A DNA stretch of 64,000 nt from Micractinium sp. NFX-FRZ (lineage: Eukaryota; Chlorophyta; Trebouxiophyceae; Chlorellales; Chlorellaceae): assembly GCA_029339195.1 (NCBI GenBank), contig JAPTJF010000054.1, positions 1 through 64,000 of the forward strand, in the 5' to 3' direction. Of the stretch, positions 36,486 to 46,924 are shown in pieces. The position numbers were made by a program, and so were the translations under genes. The notes under the pieces are model-generated. The model searched no databases. It saw only the letters and a program-made list of their open reading frames with translations, and was not told the DNA's origin. Positions within the stretch are counted from its first letter, which is position 1. Every line of letters begins with the position of its first letter.

Positions 36486-37549
36486 CGTGGTGCCATGGTG
36501 GCCCCTGCTCTGCCAGTTGATTGCCCCATCCTGCTCGTTGACCCGTGGCCCCCATGCGCGCCGGCGCCTGTACCTCTCTCAACTGGCTGCCGGAACCAAG
36601 CCAGGCACTTGCGCTGCGACTATGTTACACACACACTGGTACTGGACTGGGGGTTGTGGGGAAAAGGGCCGGAGGAGGTGCCGGAGGTGCTTGCATCACC
36701 CCAGCGAGGCTGGGCTTTCAAAATAGGGTGGCATTGCCAAGCCTGCAAAAGATGCGGCGACGGCGGCGGGCTGCAGGCTGGGTGGGGCGGGGCAGGTGGT
36801 GTGTTGCGGGGGTGCAGCACAAGCTGTCGCCGCCACAGCTGCCCGACGGCGCGCTCAAAACATAAGAAGGGGGCAGTGATTTTCAAGCAGATCTCGTCTG
36901 GGGGTGCACAAGCTGCATGCGTCGTGGCTGGTGGGCACGGGGCGGCCGGGAGCCGAGGGGCCACCGAGTGGCGATAGGGGCGAATCAAAGAGGAGTGCGG
37001 GGCGAGGACAAAACTTGCGCATGAAGAAGGGGGGAGCCGGAGGAACGCGAGGGCTGTGAGAGGGACGGGTGGGGGCAGGGCTGGCCGCTGCGGGTGCACG
37101 TGTTGGGCGGGGCGGAGGCAGCGAGCGGCACACAGGCGGGCGCAGGGGCGGCCCTGCTGTGGCGCAGGGGCCTGCACAGCGCGCCCCCATCATACATCTG
37201 CCCGGTGGGCAGCGCTACGCAGGAGTGCCGCTGCCTATGCGCAGCAGGCGGAGCTGGAAAGCAAAGGAACAATGGGGTGACAAATCGTGGGGGGGGTTCT
37301 GACGTTGGTGGGGCGGGATGGGATGGGATGGGATGGGGGTGGGGTGGCGGGGGACGGGAAAGAGTATCTCTATTCTTCTACCTAGCGCGGGGTGCTGGGC
37401 GGCGTGAGTGTGTGCGAGGGGACGCAACAAAAAACATGGCGAAAAAAGGCGTGGGGGCCGGCCCCCAGCATGGGCCCCGGGCAGGGGCGGCCCCTCCCCC
37501 TGGGGTTTAAGGAAGGGGCGGCCGCGTGGCATCTGTCTGGCCTGACTGC
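36486..37549. other. Convergent intergenic region
   Basis: About 1.06 kb between the coiled-coil stop and the MEI2-like stop. It includes a GGGAT/GGATG run near 37316-37340. Several minus-strand frames are open but Pro/Ala-rich. I see no supported gene and no clear TGTAA for either neighbour. Confidence 0.4.
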
Positions 37550-40500
37550 TCAGGCCTCCCGCCCGGCCTCCGCAGCCCCGGGCGCCTGCATGGCCCCAGC
37601 GACGGCAGCCGCAGAGGCGGCCGCGGCCGCCATCAGCGGAACTGAGCTGCTGCCTGTCAGGGTGGCCCCTGGGGGCACCACGGGCGAGGGCAGCGTGCCG
37701 GGGAACTGCGGGGGGGGGAACAGAGGGGGGGCAGAGGCGGGGAAGGGGTGAGGGCAGCAGGGACATCAGGGGGGCACATAACAGCGCGCAGGCTGAGGCA
37801 GTACAATTTACAGAGCCGCAGCGGCAGCCGACGCAGCAGCGGCCGGGGAGGCCATCTACCCTGCCCTGCGCAAAGTGCCAGCCGGCACACCCTTGAACAG
37901 CCTGAAACCGTGACCGCACCTGCTCCACCTCTCCCGCCAGCGCCCCGTTGCTGTGGAACAGGATGGGGCGGCAGCGCTTGTCCTCGTGCAGCAGGCTGGA
38001 GTTCTGGAAGTGCTGCACCAGCGCGGCCTTGCCCTGCACCCAGAGAACGGGGGAGAAGAGAGGGCAAGGGGTGACGGGGTGAGGCGAGGCGAGGCGGGGG
38101 GGTGAAAGCACGTGTATTGTTTCTCTCTTCCATCTGTCGAAAAGTAGTGATGCAGGAGGCCCTCCTTCTTGGGATGGCCCCACGCCACGCTCCCTCCCCT
38201 CGCCAACGCACGCATCCGCAGGCATGGGTGGCAGGCCTTCTCGCTGCCGAATGTGGCCCACCAACAGCGGCCAGACCACAGGGCATATGAGAACGAACCC
38301 TCCTGTGCAGCCAGCATTGGGTCGCACCTGGATGCGCCCGTAGGCAATGTGGCAGATCTTCTCGCTGTTGAACTTGGGCCACTTCTTGCCGTGCAGCTCC
38401 TCAACAAGAGGGACAATGTACTCGGGCCGCACCTGCCAAGGGGGGCAGGAGGGCAGGGAGGTCAGGTGTGCACGGTGGGTGGGTGATGTGTGGTTTGTGT
38501 GGCACATGATGGGCGGGCGGCGCACAGAGGAGCTGCTGCTCCCGCCCGCCCTCCTCACCATGTTGATGAATGCGTAGCCCACGTTGCATTTGTTCTTGAA
38601 GTCGATGGGGAGGTAGAAGAAGTCAAACATGCCTCTGAAGCGCTCCTCCACCAGCTGCAACGTTAAAAAGAAAGAAGGGTGGGCAAGGGTTCAGAAGTGC
38701 TGTGTTAGCTAGTGCTACAGGCTGGTGCAGTCGAGCAGGTGCAGGCGCCGGTGGCTCTGAAAACTAGTTGTGCCCACGTTCGTTTGCAACGACGCGTGCT
38801 GCGTCTGTGTGCAGCAGGCTGAGGATGATGCAAGGTGGTGTGCGGAAAGGATGACGTAAGCATGAGTGACGCAAGACCAGTGGGAGGGAGGATGACGTAA
38901 GCTTGGGTTGTCAGCAGGATGATCAAGAATGGTACGAGACGACAAGATGCCATAACCGTGGGTGGGTCCGCAGGTTAACAAGTGCAAATGTTGGCTGCAG
39001 GATGATGCAAGCACGGATGATGCAAGGGTTGCAGAACCAGTGGCTGCCCAGACTCACCGCCAGCAGCATCTTCTGCGTGTACTTGTTGGGGATGTTCTTC
39101 ACCATTAGCGTGGTGCGCTTGTCGTCGCCCTGCCGGATCTTGTTGAGATCCAAAGAGTACAGCTTCTCCTGCGGTACGGGCAGGCAGTACAACAGGAAGT
39201 GCAGGGGTGGGTACGGGTGCACGGGACCACAGCCCTCCGTGCGCCACGTTGCCGTGCACGCAGTGCAGAGCCGCACGCTGTGTGGGTTGGCAGCGCTTGT
39301 GGTGAGCGGTGCTTGACGGAGAAAGGGCGGCAGGAATATCAGGTGCACGCCAACCGTGCACACCTTGCCACCCCTCGCCCCCTTGTACCTTGCCACCACC
39401 GGCAAGCGCGCACCTGCTGCATGCGGCGCTCTGCTTCCGCCATTGGGTCCATTGGGCGGCGCGCCAGCCGGCCTCCCAGCGGAGCCTCTACCCCGCGCCG
39501 CCCCGCCGCGCCCAGCAGCCCTGCCGCGCCCAGCCCGCCGTGCCCCAGCAGCGCCGCCGCCTGCTGCTGCAGCAGCGCCTGCTGCATCGCCGCCTGCAGC
39601 GCGGCATTCTGCACCAGCGGGTTGGGCTGCTGCAGGAGCGCCGCATTGACCGCCGCCTGCTGCTGCAGGGCTGCGTTGACCGCCGCCTGCTTCTGGAGCA
39701 AGTCCTGCAGGCTGCCGTGGGACCCGGCCAGCGCACCCGGCCAGGCGCCCGCACCCACCGGGCTGCTGCCCAGGCTCGCGTGGTGCTGATGCGGCCAGAT
39801 GGAGCCTGTGCTGGCAATGCCACGTAGGCCGCCGGCGGGCCCCGCTGCCGCATTCTGCAGGCTCTGCGTCATCGCCAGGAGGTCGCCGGTGCTCATGCTG
39901 GCGCCAGCATAGCGGTTGCCCAGCCCCGCCGCTGCCGCGTTGCTGCTGTCGAGAGACATCTCGCTAAAGGAGCGGTTCATGCCGCCCAGCGGGTCGGCTG
40001 AAGCGCTCAGGCTGGAAAGCAGCTGAGCGGCGGGGTCATAGCCGCCGCCGCCGCCGCCGCCGCCCTGCTGCATCTGCAGGCTGGCTGCCGCGGCCACCGC
40101 AGGCGCGCCGCCGCTGGCGAGCAGGTAGTCCAGCTGGCTGCTGCTGCCGTGGGTGCTGCCGTAGAGCAGCGCGGGGGAGGAGCCCACGTTGCGCATGCCC
40201 ATGCCGGTGGGGGCCCCGCCGCCGCCGCCGCCGCCATACTGCCCGCCGCCCTGCTGGCCGCCGCCGGCCGCCGACAGGCCAGACAGATAGTCGTGTGACA
40301 GAGAGCCGCCCAGGCCCGACGGCGGCACCTGCTGCGGCGCCTGCGGCGCCGCTGCGGGCTGCGACAGCGCTGCTGCCCCCGCCTCCATCACCACCAGCCG
40401 GCTCGCCATCTCGGGCGACTGGCTGATCCCTTGGAGAGCGGAGGCTGCAGGGGCAAGCAAGGAGAGGGGGGCGTTCCAGGGTGGCAGTCAGGAGGCTGGG

Positions 40501-42449
40501 CAGCGCTGACGAGAGCGACGGGTGGCTGGCTGAATGAGCGGCCGGGAGCGCCTTGCCTGAGAGCACATGGCCAGAAGACAGAAGCTCCTGCTGTGCCTTC
40601 TATAAAGCCCGCACGCGCGGACGTATTCTCAGGTGCACCGCCACCCACCATCTATGCCCTGCGCCTGCCCACACCTGCCCGCCAACGTAACCCTTGGGCG
40701 TCCACACGCCATGCCACATGCCATGTCACACCCTGTGCCCCTTCTGTACACTTCCCACTGTGCCCCTGTGCCCCCCCTCACCTGCGTGGCGTGTGTCATA
40801 GTACTCCACCAGGCAGCAGTTGGGCCTCATGGGGTCGTCCCGCACCTCCCGCAGCTCGCCGTACTGCGAGAAGAGGTACAGGATGTCCTGCCGGTTGCTG
40901 GCCGCGTCCAGGCTGGCGACCAGCAGCGTGCCCTGTGCACCAGGGAAGGAGGGGCAGGGCAGGAGGAAGCAGGGGGGCGGGGGGATGAGGGTGGGGGTGG
41001 CGGTGGGGCGAAATTGCTGGCGAGCGGGACACGAGGCAGACGCAAGTCCGTTGAGCGGTGAACACAAGACTGCCTGTACAAAGCAAAACACTGTGCAGGC
41101 AAGGAAAACATTGCATCATGCATTCCTTGATGCACCTTCCCCCCGTGCTGTGCAGCGCAACACGCTGCAAAGTGCCCCCCTGGCAGCGGGGGCCAGCACA
41201 ACACGTGCTGGCGGCGAGGAGCAGCACCCGCCCTGGCTGTACCTGCGAGGCTTCCCGGTCGTCCTTGGGCAGGGAGAAGTGTACATCCAGCTGCTGGCCC
41301 CCCAGCTGCTGCCCGCTGAGCGTGTGCTTTGCCAGCGTGGCAGCGCGCGTGTCGTGGTAGCTGACCACCACGAAGCCGCGCGCTTTGGCCGCTGTGTACA
41401 GGCTGCGCACCTCGCCGAAGGCCTGTGGGCAAGCAGAAGGAGCAGGGGAGCAGCACAAGGGGGAGGTACATAGGTGAGATGAAGGGGCGGGGAGGGCGGG
41501 GCGAGGCAACAGCGGCCAAGGCGGGGCGGTCTGAGCGCAGCTCAGCGCAGGGCATGAGAACAGCGGGCTGCCCGCCCGCTGCACCGCCCACAGCGCACCC
41601 TTGCTGTATAACAAGCCCGGCTGGCCGGCACCCAGGTACCTCGAACAGCGTGCGCAGCTCGTCCTCGGGCACGCTGGGGTCCACGTTGCGCACAAACAGC
41701 GTGCGTGACTGCGTGGCGCCAGCTGGCAGCTGCCCGACCATGCTGAGGTCAGCGGCCGCCGGCGGGCCTGGCATCTGGGAGCCGCGCGGCATCGGCATGC
41801 CGCCGGCACCGCTGCCGCCGCCGCCGCCACCCAGCGTGGGGCCCGGCGCAGCGGCGCCCGCTGCAGCTGTGCGTGAAGCGGCCTGACCCAGGTCCTGCAT
41901 TCCAAACAGGTCTTCGTCCGACAGCGCCCTGCCAGCTGGCGGGCGGCCAAAGGGCGGCAGGCGCGAGGCCATGGGCGGGTCCGACGGCAGGCTGGTCTGC
42001 GGCTCGTGCTCTTGGATGTCGGGCAGAGAGGAGCGGCTGCCGTGCTGCAGGCCCAGCGAGCCATACAGCTTCTGAAGGTTCTGCTTCAGCGCCGCCTGCT
42101 GGTGCTGCTGCTGCTGGGCCGCAGCCGCCTGCTGCTGCTGGGCCGCCGCCGCCGCTGCTGCCGCGCTGCCGCTGCTGGCAAACAGGTCGGCAGCTTCGGG
42201 GCTGAAGCGCGGGAACAGAGAGGTTTGCTGGGAGGAGGCGGAGCTGGTGTCCGAGGCGACCAAGGCGCCCGCCGCTGCCACGGGGATGTCCTGGCCCGGC
42301 GGGCTGCTGCCCATGCCGCTTCTCATGCCCATGTGCTGCTGCTGCTGCTGGAGCTGCTCCGGAGAGCCAGCAGTGCCAGCACGGAGCGATTCCGAGGCGG
42401 GCCAGCCGTGTGGCACCTGGCCGGCGGCCGAGGCCGGTGCGCTGAGCAT
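37550..42449 (-). CDS. MEI2: MEI2-like RNA-binding protein with three RRMs
   Basis: MEI2-like proteins bind RNA and control meiosis or cell-fate transitions. Exons 42449-41640, 41422-41243, 40932-40782, 40444-39414, 39168-39058, 38654-38559, 38432-38328, 38033-37920 and 37705-37550 give 917 aa. RRM1 spans about 250-330 (RTLFVRNVDPSVPEDELR, ARGFVVVSYHDTRAA). RRM2 starts at about 331 (GTLLVASLDAASNRQDILYL). A long Ala/Gly/Gln-rich linker follows. RRM3 (about 725-866) is the diagnostic Mei2 C-terminal type: RTTLMVKNIPNKYTQKMLL, FFYLPIDFKNKCNVGYAFIN, and KKWPKFNSEKICHIAYGRIQ. The start at 42449 is the first ATG in the open frame, which stays open upstream to 42797 after a possible acceptor, so an extra 5' exon may exist. 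Confidence 0.95.
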
Positions 42450-43197
42450 CTCGAGCGCCTGCAGCAGGTGATTCGGGCGGCAGGGTACGTGAGGCCAGTG
42501 TGCCTGCAGAGGCGCCCGCTGAGCGCTGCTCGCCCGTGCTACGCTTCCCGCTCTCGTACCGGCTGGCGCTGCGGCGGCGGCGGTGCAGCAGCCCCCACCA
42601 CCATACAGGGGGGCAGCGGGGGCCTGCCGCGCCTCGCTGAGCCTGGGGGCCGCAATTTCATGGTGATAGCCCCTATTGGGCAGGCGGACAGGGCGCACCA
42701 GCCGCTCTGGGCCGAGCAAGAAGCGATACCCTCTCAAGTCTCTCACGGGAGCTGGGGCGGCAAGGGGCTGGGCTGCACGAAGCACAACGCCCTGCAAACC
42801 CTTCCGGCCTCGTAACCCCTCTGATCACAGGCCCAATGTCCCTCACAGCACTCACGATGACTGAGCCTGGCTTGCCTTACCTTAGGGCTGTTGTCTCAAT
42901 CCCAGCCAATCCCGTGTACACAACCTGCTGTGCGGTGGCTCACGAGCTCACGGGCTGGGCTGAAGCGCTGCTGGGCCTGGCGCAAACGGCGCCCATCAGA
43001 CGCGCTGGCTGCTGTTGCTGCTGGGCAAGTTTCACCGGACGCAATGGTGCAGAGGGCAATGCAGGGAACGGGGACAGAAAGGGGGGGGTTGTGACATGTC
43101 CCTCTGCATCAGCCCAGCACGGCAGGGCAGGCATGCGGTCGGTGGACGGCACACCGCGTGCACCACCGCTCCCCACCCCGTAGCGCCCCCACACAGC
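42450..43197. promoter_or_regulatory. Divergent promoter of MEI2-like and F-box genes
   Basis: 748 bp between the MEI2-like ATG (42449, minus) and the F-box ATG (43198, plus). The left 350 bp are open in the MEI2 frame and may be an exon. No named motif is seen in the rest. Confidence 0.4.
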
Positions 43198-45750
43198 ATG
43201 TCGGCAGCAAGTGCGGACTTGCTGGCAGAGCTGGAGGCCGCCTTCTTCGAGGAGGTGAGCTGCAGTGTGGTGCCGGTCTGCTTGCCCCTGCAGGGAGGCC
43301 CCTCAGCTTCCGGAGAATCTGAGAATTGGTCCGTGCGGCGTTGCAGGAGTCTTCAGACGAGCATGAGAGCAAGCTGGAGGCTGCAGCCGCCTCCGCTCCG
43401 CCCGCCAAGCGTCCGCGGCTGGCCAGCAGCGAGCACCAGACGGGCAGCAGCTACGACCAGCAGGCCGCACAGGCACCAAGCTCCCCACAAGTAGTGGAAG
43501 TGGCGCAGCAAGTAGCAGCAGCCGCAGACGCAGCAGCAGGCGGCGAGCTGCAGGCAGCTTCAGTTGCTGGCGGCAGCGGTTTGCAGGCGGATGCAGCCGC
43601 CTCACAAGGCCCACCGGCGCTGCTGGCCCTCACCGATGAGGTGCTGCTGAGGGTGCTGGCTTACCTCAGCCCGGAGGATCTGCTGTCGGCCAGCCAGGCC
43701 TGCAAGCTGCTCAACACCGCCGCCAGCGATGCGGCGCTCTGGCGGCGCCTCTACCACACACGGTGCGTGGGGGGTGTGCCGTCCGCAGCCGATGGGGGGA
43801 AGCAGCTACGCACCTGACATGTCTAGGCTGCCCCACCGTGTCCGAGCTGCGTTCCTTTCTAGGCATGCCATGCACCCCGTGCCTGCCCAGTCCGCAAGCC
43901 TTGACAAGGCAGCCGGCTGCCTGTGGCCTCCCACCCGTTCATTCCCTGTTGCAGATGGCCCGACGGGCCGCAGCAGGAGGATGCTGAGCACGTGCAGGGG
44001 GCCAGCTGGGTGCGGCTGTACATTGAGAGGGATGAGCAGGCGGTGCTGGAGGCGCGGCAGTCTGCGCCGTCTGAGGAGCTGCTGCCCATCTATGTGCAGG
44101 TGCGAGTTTTAAGGGGGGCTTGGGGTGAGGGCGGCAGTCGCTTCAGCCTTGTTGTCAGGTGGACCTCGGGTGAGGGCGGCAGGTGCCTCGGCCTGGCCAG
44201 GGTTTTGCGAGGAGGCACTCTGGGTTTGGCGAGGAGGCAGGCATGCAAATGCGGCCGGGAGGGGCCGGGTGACACGCAGCCCGCCCTGGGCACCTGGCAT
44301 GTCATGCTGTGGCCACGCCTTGGGAAGCGCGGCATGCTGTCTCCTGGTGGTGACGGCGCTGGCATATGAAGTGTGCAGCACTGGTGGTGGTGGTGGTGCT
44401 GGCATGTGAAGTGTGCAGCACATCGGGTGCTGCGGCAGTGCAGGCGCACGCATCCAGCTTCTTGCAGCCAGCGCCACGTGACGCTGTCCCGCCCTGCCCT
44501 CCACCCTTCGCCCACAGATGGCCACCGCGCGGCGATCAGAGCGGCTTAGTGCAGGGGATGTGGAGTGGCTGTTCCGCTCGCCGGTCAGCAACAACCGCAG
44601 CCTGGCGCTCGCAAGCAAGGTGGGCAGCGTTTGGGGCTCCCAGGGCGCCGCGGTTGGCGTCGGTTGCGCTGTGCACGCTGGGCACCGCCAGTGCTTGCTG
44701 ACATTGGGCGACTGCAACAAAGGCACAACTTGGCTAGATGCTTCCTCTGCTCGGTATGGGCTCGCTGGCGGCTTTACGGTTGGCAGACTGCCGGCCACCA
44801 TAACTACGAACCCCATCACCTCACTGACGCCATCCTGCAGGTGGACACGTTCCGGCGGCAGCGCAACCTGACCAACGCCAGCCACCATGCGTCACACACG
44901 TGCGGCAAGGATGGTGGGCAGTGCACGTGGGCGCAGCTGGACTCGAGCGCCTGGATCTGCGAGAAGAGCGGGTGGGTGCAGCTTTTCTTTAGGGGTGTGG
45001 GCAAACGGTTTGTTGGTAAAGCAGTGCCTGCTGCCGCTGTGTACCTGCGAGAAGCGCGGGTGTGTGTGCGAAATGCAGGCTGTGTTCGGGACTGGATGGG
45101 GGCTGCTGCTGCTGCTGTGAGCGCTCTGCCTGCTTGCCCACATCCCCTCCTCTGCTTGCCCCAGCTCTCCTCCCCATATGCTGCCTGCCCTGCCCTGCCC
45201 TGCCACTGCAGGTTTGTGCACGTGTGTGACGCCAACTGCGTGTTTCGGGAGCTGGACCCATCCTCGGACATGCAAGTCTGCCGCATCTCTGGCAGGTCAG
45301 CCCTTTATAAGAGCTGGGGTGCCTATTTCTGTGCCAGTGTGGAACCCAGCTACTGTTCATGAGCATGGGGCCGTCCTGGGGATAACATGCTCTGCACGCC
45401 CGCATGCCCTGCGCGCCCCGGCACGACTCCTCAGCTGGCACCACTGCCCTGCACATGCCCGGCCCTGCCTCTGCCAGTGCACTCCATGCCCTCCTCCCAC
45501 CCGCAGCCGCTTGCCCCCTGCTGTGCGTGCTGTGCCACGCTGCAGGTGCTTTGCGGCAGAGATGCTGACGGAGCGCGAGGAGCACGCTGGGGAGGAGGAG
45601 CGGGGGCAGACCCGGCGTGGGGAGCAAGAGCAGGAGGAGGAGTGGGCGGCGGACGAGGGCGTGAGCGGCAGGCTGGGGCGCGCTTTCACGGCGGGGTACA
45701 ACACCCAGACCCCTGAAGCCTTCTTCCGCACGTTTGGGGTGCGGTGGTGA
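43198..45750 (+). CDS. F-box protein with Cys/His-rich C-terminal domain
   Basis: F-box proteins recruit substrates to SCF (SKP1-cullin) ubiquitin ligases. Exons 43198-43254, 43347-43762, 43955-44099, 44518-44619, 44841-44971, 45212-45295 and 45546-45750 give 379 aa. Residues 1-105 are disordered with a possible nuclear signal (KRPRL). The F-box lies at about 110-158: LTDEVLLRVLAYLSPEDLL, SASQACKLLNTAA, LWRRLYHTRWPDG. From about 241 comes a module with regularly placed Cys/His: SHTCGKDGGQCTW, WICEKSGFVHVCDANCVF and VCRISGRCF. This looks like a zinc-binding fold I cannot name. The C-terminal tail is Glu-rich and then ends in NTQTPEAFFRTFGVRW. The substrate is unknown. Confidence 0.88.
45043..45075. 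repeat. Echo copy of F-box gene exon 5 end
   Basis: An imperfect copy of the WICEKSG-coding exon end and its GTG donor (true end 44971) lies inside intron 5, reading YLREARVCV in the same frame. Confidence 0.65.
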
Positions 45751-46924
45751 GGCATGTTCCATTTCAAGTTTACACCGCTCGCCTGTATGCCTTTGCTTTC
45801 TTGTATAGTTGCTTCGCAGTGCGCCCATGCGTAGTTAGCGTGCTGCACGCCACCTGCGCCCCTGCCCCCCCAGCTGCCCGCCGTTTTGAGAGCTTCACGA
45901 GACTGCACGGTGTGCATTCTGCATGTACACTAGCATTGTACTGCCATCCTGTCGTTTGCCGTTCTGCTCTGCATTGTTGCACTAGCACCACTACTGTGAT
46001 GCTTGCTGTAAGTTGAATGCCAAAAAGGCAAGGAGCTGCAGCATGCCACCCAAGGAAACAAGTGAGCGCTCTGTCAGCAGCTGAAGCAGTGGGATGAAGG
46101 GCTGGCCTCGTCAGGCAAGTTGCCTTCCGTGCTAGTCATCATGCTAGCAAATCAGGCTGGCTTCGGAGGGGTCCTGGCGAGGCATAACAACAGGCGGTCT
46201 CTGCTGCCTGCTGACGACGGGTTGTGCAGCTCAGCTGCCAGGCCCTGGGCAAGCGTGCTCAGTGTGTGGAGTCCCCGAGGGCGCCCCGCTGGCGGATGTT
46301 CCCTGAGATCCATCATTGCACCCTCAGCTTCCAACCCCAAGGCTGCAGCTGGGTACCTTCAGAGACAAAGCTTGTAGCGCTTCAGTCGGCCCTCTTCTTT
46401 TTGAGCTGTGAGATGAGATTGACTCTGACGGGGACACACCTTGCATGCTTCACCCGTCACCAGTCGGCGGGTGCTTTCCCGAGCAGCAAGCTTGGCCAAC
46501 GGGTGCCGCTGTGGCCCAACGTGTGCTGAATTCATAAACTCACAGTGCTAAACTCAAGTGTTGCCTGCCGCGGCGGCTCGGAGAAACAGTCGGGGCTGGA
46601 CAGGGAGAGGCTGCCCAAGCCAAGAAATGCGCAGTGAGGTTACCAGGAGGAACACAAGCACGGGGACAGCACAGCAAACCGCAAAGGATCAGGCACACGG
46701 GGAGGATTTGCCACACAGGGCCAGCAGGCAGTCGCCTGCTTGCAAGAGGGAGGCTCACCCGCCAGCAGCGCCAGCTGGCTGGCCGGCCTGCCACCAGCTT
46801 CCCGGCAGGGTCAGTCATGCCACCACCTTGCCAGGTAGAGTCCGTGCTGCCGGGAGTCCATGGCGACGGCGCGCTTGCCTGCGGATAGCGTACCGCTGGT
46901 ACTACCGGTACTGCCAGGCAGGGG
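45751..46924. other. Convergent intergenic region
   Basis: 1174 bp between the F-box stop and the prolyl hydroxylase stop. A TGTAA word is at 46007-46011, 257 nt past the F-box stop. Only short, unsupported ORFs are present. Confidence 0.45.
46007..46011 (+). terminator. TGTAA polyadenylation word for the F-box gene
   Basis: TGTAA lies 257 nt downstream of the F-box protein stop on the sense strand. Confidence 0.5.

Noticed and set aside
37215..38660. A 481-codon minus-strand frame
   Set aside because: It contains real MEI2 exon 6 and 7 sequence but runs through three introns and leaves the conserved frame; the spliced model explains it.
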